Shown: piece after piece, positions 1-8,252 of the stretch
How the letters are laid out: the number at the start of each line of letters is the position of its first letter
Numbering within the stretch: position 1 is the stretch's first letter
Origin: Alcanivorax sp.
GTDB taxonomy: Bacteria; Pseudomonadota; Gammaproteobacteria; Pseudomonadales; Alcanivoracaceae
DNA: 64,000 nucleotides
Assembly: GCF_017794965.1 (NCBI RefSeq)
Contig: NZ_CP051240.1
Location: forward strand, 1,798,001-1,862,000
Reading direction: 5' to 3'
Translations under genes and position numbers: made by a program
Notes under the pieces: model-generated
Database searches by the model: none
The model's input: the letters and a program-made list of their open reading frames with translations, nothing else
Told to the model about the DNA's origin: nothing

Positions 1-96
1 GGTGAAAACCAGTGTCTGGCCCAGCGCGGTGGCAGCAACGGCCATCAGCAAGATTGAGTGTTGCAGGGTGCTCGCGGTACGCTTGCTACTGTTCAT
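1..96 (-). CDS. MFS transporter, N-terminal fragment (runs off window)
   Basis: Only the first 32 codons are present; the rest lies before the window. The reverse strand starts with ATG at 96 and encodes a short polar head followed by a hydrophobic first helix ending in a GQTLVFT-like stretch. That is typical of TM1 in major facilitator superfamily permeases. The next gene to the right (patatin-like) is transcribed divergently, and the roughly 17 bases between the two starts hold both ribosome binding sites. The family call rests on one helix, so the substrate cannot be named. Confidence 0.55.
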   Translation of the reverse strand, partial: MNSSKRTASTLQHSILLMAVAATALGQTLVFT

Positions 97-113
97 TCCT
101 AAGGATTCGCCTT

Positions 114-920
114 GTGTCACTGCCTGCCCCGCTTTTCATGGACTGGCTCGCCAGCCGCCCATTCACCCTGGGGATGTCGTCCGGCTTTTTTGGTTTCTTT
201 GCCCACTTTGGGGTTGTCAAAGCCCTGCATGAGAACGGCATTACGCCTGCGCGTTTTACCGGTTCCAGTGCCGGCGCCCTGGTAGGAGCCTGTGTCGCCG
301 CCGGTTGCCCGCTGGACCGTCTTGAAGCGCGGCTATTGTCGCTGACAAAACAGGATTTCTGGGACCCTTCCCCGGGTATGGGGCTGCTCAGAGGCGCTCA
401 TTTTCGCGCCATGCTGGCATCATTACTGCCCATATCGGATCTGTCCCAGGCCCCCACCCCGGTTGCGGTGTCTGCCTGGCACGGGCGCACCCGACGCACC
501 AGAGTGTTACGCAGTGGCGCTGCCGTGGAAGCCATCTACGCCTCCTGCGCCGTGCCCGGTCTGTTCCAGCCAGCAAGCATCGACGGCCAGCGTTACTGGG
601 ATGGCGGCATCGCCGACCGTCATGGGCTGGCAAGTAGCTGGCCCGGAGAGCGGGTACTGTATCATCACCTGCAGTCCCGCTCCCCGTGGCGATCACGCCA
701 AAGTGCAGCGCTGGAGCCGCCGCAACGTACCAATCTGGTCACACTGACGATCGATGGACTGCCCCGCAGTGGCCCCAACCGTCTCGAACAGGGCTATCAA
801 GCCTTGGAGCATGCCTACCTGGCCACACAACAGGCACTGGCGCAGCCTGTTACTGTGGGCCGCGTACACGTATTTGCCAATGACAAGTTGGGTGCTGGAT
901 GCCAGATGCCTGACGCCTGA
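114..920 (+). CDS. Patatin-like phospholipase family protein
   Basis: Predicted serine lipid acyl hydrolase of 268 aa. A glycine-rich oxyanion-hole segment near residues 16-24 is followed by the nucleophile elbow G-S-S-A-G with Ser52, and by the D-G-G triplet with Asp163 that completes the Ser-Asp dyad of patatins. I chose GTG at 114 because AAGGA at 101-105 lies 8 bases upstream; the open frame extends to 12 but has no comparable ribosome site. No signal peptide is evident, so action on cytoplasmic or membrane lipids is inferred. The last codons and the stop lie inside a 7-bp tandem array (898-925), so the repeat encodes the C-terminus. The acyl substrate is unknown. Confidence 0.8.
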   Translation: MSLPAPLFMDWLASRPFTLGMSSGFFGFFAHFGVVKALHENGITPARFTGSSAGALVGACVAAGCPLDRLEARLLSLTKQDFWDPSPGMGLLRGAHFRAMLASLLPISDLSQAPTPVAVSAWHGRTRRTRVLRSGAAVEAIYASCAVPGLFQPASIDGQRYWDGGIADRHGLASSWPGERVLYHHLQSRSPWRSRQSAALEPPQRTNLVTLTIDGLPRSGPNRLEQGYQALEHAYLATQQALAQPVTVGRVHVFANDKLGAGCQMPDA

Positions 921-925
921 CGCTC
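898..925. repeat. Heptamer array C at patatin 3' end
   Basis: Four consecutive 7-base units (GATGCCA, GATGCCT, GACGCCT, GACGCTC) span the stop codon of the patatin-like gene. The same unit, in either orientation, recurs at 2471-2562, 51594-51813, 55117-55141 and 62521-62548. Confidence 0.7.
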
Positions 926-973
926 TACAGACACCAGGCTTTAGGTTTTTCAGCCTTTCTGGCAGATCTTTGT

Positions 974-2350
974 TCACGATGACTCATAGAGAGGCCGAGA
1001 CAGCTCTGCCCAGTCCACCTCTCCGTCATCCACCAGATTTTCGAACTGCAGCAGTCCCAGGGATTCGAAACGGGGACGCACGGATTCAGTAAGCAGACCA
1101 ATCCGCTTCAGGTTAGGCATGATGCGGGTGAACAACAGGTTGCGGAACTGGCCCATGATCGTCGATGAGAGTACCTGTTCACGGGCAGCGTCCACGTCCC
1201 AGCCGAAATGCTCGAACACTTCGGTACTGATCAAACGCTCGCGCATGACCACGCATGCCTCATAGGCAAAGTGCGCCCGGTCCTCCCTTTCCTCATGAGA
1301 AAGTGATTTAACAAAGTCCTCCAAGTAATTGACACCAAAGGTTACATGACGAGCCTCGTCGCGAATCACCAGATGCACCAACTGCTTGAGAAGCGGGTCT
1401 TTCGCGGTCATCTTCAGCGTATTGAAAGCAGCCAGTGCCAGCCCCTCAATGATGATCTGCATGCCAATGAATTTCAGATCCCAGCGAGGGTCAGAAAGGA
1501 TCTTGTCCAGCAGTGACTTGAGGTTGGGATTGACTGGATACAGGATCCCCACTTTTTCCTGCAGGTAACGAGTGAAAGCCTCAACATGGCGCGCCTCATC
1601 AAAGGTCTGGCTGGCGGCATACAGTTTGGCATCATAGGTAGGAGCACAACTGGCCAATTGTGATGCCACCAGCAAGGCACCCTGTTCTCCATGCATGAAC
1701 TGGGAAGGGAGCCTCTTAATAACGCCTTGCGTGCTCAGCGTGGCCTGAAGCGTGCAGCTGTTGTGTCTTGTCTCGCTGGTCAGGGTGTTTCCCTTTCCGA
1801 GAGGCAAGGCACAACAGATGGGCGCTTCAGGCCTCGCCCTCCGGGTCTTCCAGGCTGATCCACACTCGTTGTTGCACTTTCTCGACAGGCAACCAGCATG
1901 CCTTCAAAAGTGCGCCTAGATTGTGAATCAGTCTGAAAGACTGAGCATGCAAGGCGTTATTAAGAGGCTCCCAGGCATCCAGGCCAGGTTGTGCCAACCG
2001 AACCGCAGTTTTTCATCGTCGCCCATTGCCTCGAACGGGGCCCAGCCGTTGAAGGGATTGAACGATTCATCCATGGGGATTTCACTGCGGGGAAAATCCT
2101 GGCTCCAGTCCAGATCCAGGTCCGCATTCCAGTTCAGCGCCTTGCCAAGCCGATACAGCTTGCGGATGCGACCATCAGCGGAGGCATAATCCCAGTTGTA
2201 ATGTCCTGTCAGTGGTGTCTGAAAGATCTCCACCACATCCTCGACATGTTGTGGCGAAAGCTTCTCCTCTATGTCCTCGGCGCCGGGACCATCCCAGTTA
2301 TGGTAGATGCTGATATGGGTAGGCGGGGTGGTCACTCTGGTTATTTTCAT
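974..2350 (-). pseudogene. Ferritin-like diiron protein, split by a 265-bp inverted-repeat element
   Basis: The two halves of one reading frame flank an inserted element (1708-1972). The upstream half (2350 to about 1973, roughly 125 codons, ATG at 2350) ends in stops inside the element. The downstream half (1707 to 974, about 244 codons) resumes with H-G-E and carries two D-E-A-R-H motifs plus an E-G-L helix, the E/ExxH pattern of ferritin-like diiron oxygenases and N-oxygenases of the AurF type. Joined at CCT/TCC the halves would give a protein of about 370 aa, the expected size. The second half could be translated from a start inside the element (TTG or GTG-like codons near 1807), but would lack the N-terminal third. 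The substrate of the intact enzyme is unknown. Loss of function is inferred. Confidence 0.75.
1708..1972. mobile_element. MITE-like element, copy 1
   Basis: A 265-bp element with about 32-bp terminal inverted repeats that begin GGGAGCCTCTTAATAACG and differ at one position between the ends. It encodes no transposase. Copies 2 (16356-16620) and 3 (56971-57236) share length, termini and interior. It interrupts the diiron gene. No clear target duplication is visible; at most one base (T) is repeated at the junction. Confidence 0.85.
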
Positions 2351-2470
2351 TCGGACACCTGCTCGCGTTGTTATGGGTATCTCTCCACGCTAACGCTGAC
2401 ACAAGGTCTGGGAAATGGGTTTGAGTGACATTCGGTCGGATTCATGGCGCGAAAGCACAATTGCACGCCG

Positions 2471-2562
2471 GATGCTTGACGCCGAACGCCCGACGCTAAT
2501 AACAGTCCCCGGGATCTGTAGCGTCAGGCGTCAGGCGTCAGGCGTCGGGCATCAGGCGTTAT
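2471..2562. repeat. Heptamer array C, inverted pair
   Basis: Bases 2521-2562 are six 7-base units of the type GCGTCAG. Bases 2471-2497 are about four such units in the opposite orientation, so the pair can fold into an imperfect hairpin with a loop of about 23 bases. The stop codon of the thioesterase gene (2552) lies inside the right arm. The rest of the gap 2351-2551 holds nothing else recognisable. Confidence 0.75.
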
Positions 2563-3001
2563 CTTCTGAAAGCAGGAAATGGGCGCGGGCGATGGTGATG
2601 GGTTCCTGGCGGTTCTTTTGCCAGGCACTGATGTGCACATTGGCTATTCGCCGCCCCAGCCGGGTGACGCTGCACTCGGCGTAGGTATCGCGGAAATGGC
2701 CAGCACGCAGATAATCGATGGTGAAATCGATGGTTTTGGGCACCCTGGGCTCGCCCATCTGCAACAGAATGAAGATAATGGCAGCCTGCTCCATGAACCC
2801 GGCCACGGCCCCACCATGCAAGGCGGGCAAGGTAGGGTTACCAATCACGTTGTCATGCTTGGGAAGCACGAAAGTAAGCTCGTCCCCCTGGGCGATAACC
2901 TTGATGCCCAGAAACCGGGCGTAGGGAACTCGATCGACCAGTTCCTGATAATCTGTTTCACCACTGCGGCATTCTTCAATCAGGTTCTTCAGTGCTTTCA
3001 T
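2552..3001 (-). CDS. PaaI-family hotdog thioesterase (second of pair)
   Basis: 149 aa, one 4HBT/PaaI hotdog domain. The L-H-G-G signature near residues 62-65 and the following F-M-E-Q helix form the acyl-CoA binding and catalytic region of this family. It probably hydrolyses an acyl-CoA in the cytoplasm; the chain type cannot be read from sequence. Its ATG overlaps the stop of the upstream thioesterase by 4 bases (ATGA), so the two are translationally coupled, and as paralogues they may work as a heteromeric or substrate-split pair. The stop codon falls within a heptamer array. Confidence 0.85.
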   Translation of the reverse strand: MKALKNLIEECRSGETDYQELVDRVPYARFLGIKVIAQGDELTFVLPKHDNVIGNPTLPALHGGAVAGFMEQAAIIFILLQMGEPRVPKTIDFTIDYLRAGHFRDTYAECSVTRLGRRIANVHISAWQKNRQEPITIARAHFLLSEDNA

Positions 3002-3477
3002 TGGCCCACCACCTTGCCCGCAGTATCGATCTTGAGTCGTGTATAGGTTGCCAGCCCGGTTGCGATGGGCTCGTCCTCATTACCCTCTTCCCAGCTGGTC
3101 AGGCGCACGAACGCCACGTGGTCAGTCAATCGATAGCAGCTGGCCTCGCAGATCACCGATGCCCCTTTGGCCGGACCGCGAAGATGATCCAGTCTGAAGT
3201 CGATAGTGGGGGTGATTTCGAAGGTCGGAAAAGTACGACATGTCACCGCCATTCCTCCGGCCTGGTCCATCATGGCGAAAATGGCACCACCATGCATGAC
3301 CCCGTTTTCCGGGTTGCCGACAAGGTCTTCGCGCCACGGCAATACGGTGCGGACCGCATATTCTTCGGCGCTGAGCACCTCCATGCCAAGTACCTTCGAA
3401 TGACGCACGGAATCCAGGAATCGGTTACAGATATCCAGGCGAGTAAACGGGGAAGCGCTTTCTGTCACGGCGGCCAA
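2998..3477 (-). CDS. PaaI-family hotdog thioesterase (first of pair)
   Basis: About 156-159 aa, a single hotdog domain with M-H-G-G-A-I-F-A-M-M-D-Q near the middle, the PaaI/4HBT signature. It is a paralogue of the gene it overlaps downstream. The start is uncertain: the listed TTG at 3477 is only 2 bases from AGGAGG, while GTG at 3468 lies 11 bases from it; the frame continues upstream without a better codon. A cytoplasmic acyl-CoA thioesterase role is inferred from the family. The neighbouring PHA-synthase-like gene is divergent, which hints at a shared link to acyl-CoA metabolism. Confidence 0.82.
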   Translation of the reverse strand: MAAVTESASPFTRLDICNRFLDSVRHSKVLGMEVLSAEEYAVRTVLPWREDLVGNPENGVMHGGAIFAMMDQAGGMAVTCRTFPTFEITPTIDFRLDHLRGPAKGASVICEASCYRLTDHVAFVRLTSWEEGNEDEPIATGLATYTRLKIDTAGKVVGQ

Positions 3478-3641
3478 TGCCTCCTTAACGGTGATAACGG
3501 TACATTCCGGCCTGAGTGCCTGCCGGGTCGGTAATTATACCGATTTGCGCCCATCATAGGCGGGGCACTGTTACTTTTTTACTCTGGCATTACGCTGGCC
3601 ATGGAATACTCTGGCCTTTAACGCATCAGGGAGATGTCCCG

Positions 3642-4766
3642 TTGGCAACGTCATCAAAACTCCAGACAGGTCTGCGTGCCGTTGGCCACATTGTGGAACG
3701 GCGCCGACACCCGCAGCGTTTCATTCAGGTGGACAAGACCCCCTGGGATGAAATCTACCGGGACGGCATTATGGCTGTGCGCCACTATAGCCTGCCACCC
3801 GGTGACAGCATCCCGGTGAATGATGAAACCCTGCCCGTAGAACGCGATCGTCACCGTATCCCCCTGCTGCTGATACCCGCGCTGGGGATACATTGCTGGA
3901 CTTACGACCTGATGCCCCACCGCTCCATGGTGCTCTACCTCATGGCCCGCGGCTATGATGTGTACCTGGTGGACTGGGGCAAGCCCTCCCAGGCGGAGCG
4001 TGGACTTGACCTGGACACCTACGTGAACCGCTGGCTCCCCAATGCAGTGACGGCAGTCACCGCCCATGCGGAAGCTGATCAGGTCAATCTGATGGGGTAT
4101 TGCATGGGGGGGCTGCTGTCCTTGATGTATCTGGGCGGTCACCCGGATGCACCAGTTCGCAGCCTGATCACCATTGCCAGCCCGGTGAACTTCCACAAGA
4201 GCGGCCCCTTTGGCAAGGTAGCAGGCTTGGCGGCCATTCCGGCCATGAAGGTGCATGACTGGTTCAAGGTGCGTCTCTCGCCACTGGACGACAAACTCTT
4301 CCACATTCCGGCCAGCCTGCTCACATTCGGTTTCAAGATGACCAATCCCCCCGGCGTGGTTCAGGCGTACATGGACCTGATACGCAACCTGGCGGACCGG
4401 GAATATGTCACCGATTACATGACCATGGGGCAGTGGTTCAACGATATGGTGGACTACCCCGGGGCCGTGGTACGGGAAGTGATCGAGAAAATGATTTTTG
4501 CCAACAGTCTGGCCCAGGGGCGTATCCGGATTGGTGGCCGGGAAGTGGACTTTGCGTCCATCAAACAGGACTTGCTGGCCTTTGCCGGCACCACTGACAA
4601 CATTGTCAGCCTTCGCGCCGCGCGGGACATCATGAAACTGGTGGGTAGCCAGGACAAGCGCTTCGAAGAAGTGCCAGGAGGACACGCCGGGGTCTTTTCA
4701 GGTTCCAAGGCACCGGGTCATGCCTGGCGGATCAGTGCGGACTGGCTCTCTACTCGTTCGGATTGA
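3642..4766 (+). CDS. PHA synthase-like alpha/beta hydrolase (PhaC type)
   Basis: 374 aa. The lipase-box variant G-Y-C-M-G-G places the nucleophile as Cys154 rather than Ser, as in polyhydroxyalkanoate synthases; Asp319 (TTDNIVS) and His348 (GGHAGVF) complete the triad. Length fits class III PhaC, which polymerises hydroxyacyl-CoA but normally needs a PhaE partner. No phaE, phasin, phaA or phaB lies nearby, so the role as a true synthase is uncertain. I chose TTG at 3642 because GGGAG at 3629-3633 is 8 bases upstream; the frame runs back to 3516 without support. An ATG at 3634 is in another frame. Confidence 0.78.
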   Translation: MATSSKLQTGLRAVGHIVERRRHPQRFIQVDKTPWDEIYRDGIMAVRHYSLPPGDSIPVNDETLPVERDRHRIPLLLIPALGIHCWTYDLMPHRSMVLYLMARGYDVYLVDWGKPSQAERGLDLDTYVNRWLPNAVTAVTAHAEADQVNLMGYCMGGLLSLMYLGGHPDAPVRSLITIASPVNFHKSGPFGKVAGLAAIPAMKVHDWFKVRLSPLDDKLFHIPASLLTFGFKMTNPPGVVQAYMDLIRNLADREYVTDYMTMGQWFNDMVDYPGAVVREVIEKMIFANSLAQGRIRIGGREVDFASIKQDLLAFAGTTDNIVSLRAARDIMKLVGSQDKRFEEVPGGHAGVFSGSKAPGHAWRISADWLSTRSD

Positions 4767-4826
4767 AGTACCACAAGTCAACCGATGATCGCTTTGCCGG
4801 AAACAGGGGCTTCTTCACCCTCTGCC

Positions 4827-5832
4827 TCGTAGGGCGGAAACTGGCGTAAGCCAGTCTCCGCCATCCGCACCAACAAAAAGGCGGAGATCGGCCATGCCGA
4901 TTTTCCGCCCTACGTTCCGCAGCCACAACAACCCCGGACTTTACCTCCCACGCCCTGTAGGAGTGGTCCTTCGACCACGAAAGCCTTACGCGGTGGAACC
5001 ACCGCTCCTACACAGCCACAGCCTGGCATGGGCGCCAAACCACCAGCTCCCGTGCTCACCGTGATCTCTGAGAGAAAAACCCTGCCTGCACCAACCCGAC
5101 TCGTAGGGCGGAAATTGGCGAAAGCCAATCTCCGCCATCCGTACCAACAAAAAGGCGGAGATCGGCCACGCCGATTTCCGCCCTACGTTCCGAAGCCACA
5201 ACAGCCCCGGACTTTACCTCCCACGCTCTGTAGGAGTGGTCGTTCGACCACGAAAGCCTTTCGCGGTGGAACCACCGCTCCTACACAGCCACAGCCTGGC
5301 ATGGGCGCCAAACCACCAGCTCCCGTGCTCACCGTGATCTCTGAGAGAAAAACCCTGCCTGCACCAACCCGACTCGTAGGGCGGAAATTGGCGAAAGCCA
5401 ATCTCCGCCATCCGTACCAACAAAAAGGCGGAGATCGGCCACGCCGATTTCCGCCCTACGTTCCGAAGCCACAACAGCCCCGGACTTTACCTCCCACGCT
5501 CTGTAGGAGTGGTCGTTCGACCACGAAAGCCTTTCGCGGTGGAACCACCGCTCCTACACAGCCACAGCCTGGCATGGGCGCCAAACCACCAGCTCCCCTG
5601 CTCACCGTGATCTCTGAGACAAAAACCCTGCCTGCACCAACCCGACTCGTAGGGCGGAAATTGGCGAAAGCCAATCTCCGCCATCCGCACCAACAAAAAG
5701 GCGGAGATCGGCCATGCCGATTTCCGCCCTACGTTCCGAAGCCACAACAACCCCGGACTTTACCTCCCACGCCCTGTAGGAGTGGTCCTTCGACCACGAA
5801 AGCCTTTCGCGGTGGAAACACCACTCCTACAG
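4827..5832. repeat. Tandem array of compound 273-bp palindrome units
   Basis: Three full units start at 4827, 5101 and 5374 and a partial fourth at 5647; spacings are 274, 273 and 273 bases. Each unit contains two different inverted repeats: type A (about 85 bp, ends TAGGGCGGAAAT and ATTTCCGCCCTA) and type B (about 57 bp, ends TGTAGGAGTGGT and ACCGCTCCTACA). Single A copies also occur at 11326-11412 and 38767-38846, and one B copy at 11432-11488. The units are nearly identical, so expansion seems recent. Frames that read through the array simply repeat every 91 codons and are not believed to be genes. Confidence 0.9.
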
Positions 5833-5860
5833 CCGGTACTGGCTGTAGCTATTTATATAA

Positions 5861-6622
5861 CTACTGCCCTGCCACCAGTGCTTCCACCCGCTCAGCCACC
5901 TGGGTGGCATAGCGATAGAACAGATACGGAACCTTGCTGCTGTCCGCATCATTCATCTTGGGTACGCTACCGCGTACGAACGCCCAGCGTTGACCGACAA
6001 ACGCCAGCACCTCGCTGGCAGGAGTGTCGCCCTGATATTTCTTTTTGAGGGCCGCAAGACTGTCATCGATCTGCTTGGCTTCCATGGCGAAATCCATGGG
6101 CTCAAGACCGGTACCAGTAGGCAGTCCGGCGGAAGGAAAGGCTGCCAGAGCCACGTACTCACTGGCAACACGCTGCATGGCAACGGAAAGGTCCACGATA
6201 TCCAGGTAGTCCGACGAGGCACTCTGTCCAGTTTCCGCCAGCTCGACCACATGCAGCGTGGTGGTGTTCATTTCACTCATGGCTTCGTAATCGGCATAGC
6301 CCAGTGAGGCCAGAGGGTTATCCAGCGCTCTCGCAGAAAGGGCCTGCCAGGCCGATTCCAGATCCGCAGCGGTTTTCTCCTGTTTGGGGTCCGCGTCACT
6401 TTTCAGTGCTGCGGTCTCCTGCCCCCCTTCCGCCAACAGCACACGCAACGCTTCCCGGTCTTCCGGGTTGTCACCACGAATGGCCAGCAGGTGGAACCCC
6501 ATTCTCGCCCGCCACGCGTTCGCTTCGACAACCGCCAGTTCCGTGGCGCTGATTGCAGCATGGCCGCTGGTCACCAACGCCAGAAGCCCCCCCGTGATTG
6601 TCATCCATAACGATCTTTTCAC
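5861..6622 (-). CDS. Exported protein of unknown function (paralogue of 6701-7495)
   Basis: 253 aa, not assigned to a named family. An N-terminal signal peptide ends near S-G-H-A (about residue 22), so a periplasmic location is likely. The remainder reads as mostly helical and shares segments with the upstream gene: an S-x-Y-L-x-L-A-A-like stretch, W-x-F-x-R, and a C-terminal V-P-x-L-x-Y-R-Y-x-x-Q segment. The two are therefore paralogues by tandem duplication. GTG at 6622 is preceded by GGGG at a suitable distance. A terminator separates it from its paralogue, so it may have its own promoter. The tandem palindrome array ends 29 bases beyond its stop. Function not known. Confidence 0.75.
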   Translation of the reverse strand: MKRSLWMTITGGLLALVTSGHAAISATELAVVEANAWRARMGFHLLAIRGDNPEDREALRVLLAEGGQETAALKSDADPKQEKTAADLESAWQALSARALDNPLASLGYADYEAMSEMNTTTLHVVELAETGQSASSDYLDIVDLSVAMQRVASEYVALAAFPSAGLPTGTGLEPMDFAMEAKQIDDSLAALKKKYQGDTPASEVLAFVGQRWAFVRGSVPKMNDADSSKVPYLFYRYATQVAERVEALVAGQ

Positions 6623-6651
6623 CCGATACCCCTGTTTTCTCTTTTGCTAAC

Positions 6652-6677
6652 AAAAACCCCCGCCGGAAGCGGGGGCA
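6652..6677 (-). terminator. Rho-independent terminator
   Basis: On the reverse strand GCCCCCGC, a TTCC loop, then GGCGGGGG and a T run. It follows the exported-protein gene 6701-7495 and lies before the start of its paralogue. Confidence 0.8.
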
Positions 6678-6700
6678 TCAGTACCTGTTTCGGACCAGTA

Positions 6701-7495
6701 TTACTCCACCGGGCCGAATGTCGGCATCTCCACTTCGGTGGAGGCCAGGTTAATGGCTTGATCCATGGTGTCTACCATCTGCTTGGTATAGCGGTACACC
6801 AGGAAAGGCACCGCATTTTCATAGAATTTGACCATGGATTCACGGATGAAGGTCCACTTGAGGGAAACCTGCCCCAGGGCACGACTCATGGCCTCATCAT
6901 CACCATGATTCTTGCGGGCTTTCTCCAGCATGGATTCAAACTTGGGGACCGCATCCTTGAATTCCAGACGGCCTTCATCGGTACCGGTTGCCATGCCCCC
7001 CATGGGGTCTGCGGCCAGATTCAGGTATTCAGACGACATACGCTGCAGGAAAGCAGACAATTCTCGAACATCGTCGTATTGTCCCTCCACACCACCTTCA
7101 AATGCCTCCATCCGCTCAAGCATCATGGCAGGCATCACGTTTACATCCTGGATGGTGTAGGTATCGGTGTAACCCTGCTCAGCCATGGTGTTGCCGCTGG
7201 CTGCTTCAGCAAAGACCTTCCAGTCACGAGAAAGCTCTGTGACCAGTGCACGCTCTTCGCTGCCTTCCGCATCCGATTCCAGTCGCTTCATGGCACGGCG
7301 AGCCCGGTCGATGGATTTGTCCAGATCCGAGGCGTACTTGTCACCACCGGTCATGATGGTAAGCATGTGGAAATCAGAACGGACCTGCCACAGTCCCAGT
7401 TCAAACTCTTCCAGATCGGCATTGGTAATGGCAGCCATGCCGCTCAGTGGAAAGATGGCGAGTGCCACAAGGCTCCCCAGCAAACGCTTTGCCAT
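6701..7495 (-). CDS. Exported protein of unknown function (paralogue of 5861-6622)
   Basis: 264 aa. A signal peptide of about 21 residues ends near G-M-A-A; the mature part is acidic and probably helical. It shares with the next gene the S-S-E-Y-L-N-L-A-A segment, W-T-F-I-R-E-S and V-P-F-L-V-Y-R-Y-T-K-Q near the C-terminus. Start supported by GGGAG 6 bases before ATG 7495. It ends at a strong terminator (6652-6677). The conserved YRY block near both C-termini suggests a shared binding surface, but I recognise no enzyme motif and give no function. Confidence 0.78.
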   Translation of the reverse strand: MAKRLLGSLVALAIFPLSGMAAITNADLEEFELGLWQVRSDFHMLTIMTGGDKYASDLDKSIDRARRAMKRLESDAEGSEERALVTELSRDWKVFAEAASGNTMAEQGYTDTYTIQDVNVMPAMMLERMEAFEGGVEGQYDDVRELSAFLQRMSSEYLNLAADPMGGMATGTDEGRLEFKDAVPKFESMLEKARKNHGDDEAMSRALGQVSLKWTFIRESMVKFYENAVPFLVYRYTKQMVDTMDQAINLASTEVEMPTFGPVE

Positions 7496-7649
7496 CAGCT
7501 TCTCCCTTTTCCGTCGTCTTTTTCTTTGTGGAACCCTGGCAGGCTCCCGAGTTTATTGTTAGTGCTTCGCCAAAAAGCATACCGGGCGAATCAATAAGCA
7601 AACACTATCACAAAAAACCTCAAAATGAGGAATACGGCACAGCGATCTG

Positions 7650-8252
7650 TTACCTCACCACCGGCCATGGCTCTGAAGGCACGTTGAACGGCACCGATTG
7701 CATGATTTCCTGTAGCTGTTCCGGGAATTGCCATGCCATCAGCATCAGCGTCAGTCCGAACAGCAAACCGACTACATTTACCGTCCAGAAAAGACCTCCG
7801 GCAAACAGCACCAGCGGCCCGGGGGGCGGATTCGGGGTGCCGTAACGGTTCACATAACAGCTGCCTGCCCCGAGCAACAGATACAGCATCAGTAGCAGGT
7901 TGACAGCAGGTATCAGGCTCGCAAGTGCCCACCAGCCGCTGTTATCCATGTCATGGAGGCGACGAACCATCAAACCCACCAGATAAATGGAAAGCATAAT
8001 GATGACTATCCCACTACCAATCTGCCCTGCCAGGGGCGGTATCATGCGTTGTGCCAGCAACATGATCAGTGCCAGCATCAGCATGGCAATCAGGTTGGCT
8101 ATAAGCTGATAACAGGCAAAGCGCAATCGTCCCAGGCGCTGGGTCAGGCTGAGCGCAGACAAGGGCTCATAGACAATGGTGCCCTTGCCCAGGTAGCCGG
8201 GCCGCAACGATTCAGCCTGATCGCGTTCATTGACCACCGTCGGCCCCCTCAT
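7650..8252 (-). CDS. DUF805 family membrane protein
   Basis: 200 aa. Four hydrophobic segments occur in the middle and C-terminal part, with the R-R-L-H-D-M-D-x-S-G-W-W motif before the third that defines DUF805. An integral inner-membrane protein of unknown role. I start at ATG 8252 rather than at the longer frame; this overlaps the end of the DUF1232 gene by 26 bases, which supports co-transcription in the order parA, DUF1232, DUF805. A GTG at 8237 is an alternative. Confidence 0.8.
   Translation of the reverse strand: MRGPTVVNERDQAESLRPGYLGKGTIVYEPLSALSLTQRLGRLRFACYQLIANLIAMLMLALIMLLAQRMIPPLAGQIGSGIVIIMLSIYLVGLMVRRLHDMDNSGWWALASLIPAVNLLLMLYLLLGAGSCYVNRYGTPNPPPGPLVLFAGGLFWTVNVVGLLFGLTLMLMAWQFPEQLQEIMQSVPFNVPSEPWPVVR

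Noticed and set aside
974..1807. Complete 277-aa diiron protein with its own start
   Set aside because: The first residues are encoded by the inserted element; the same residues appear in frames over the other two copies, so they are not part of the enzyme.
4827..5832. CRISPR array
   Set aside because: Repeat units are 273 bp and contiguous, with no variable spacers and no cas genes.
5028..5912. Protein with three 91-residue repeats
   Set aside because: It only reads through the 273-bp palindrome array (273 is a multiple of 3) and there is no start signal.
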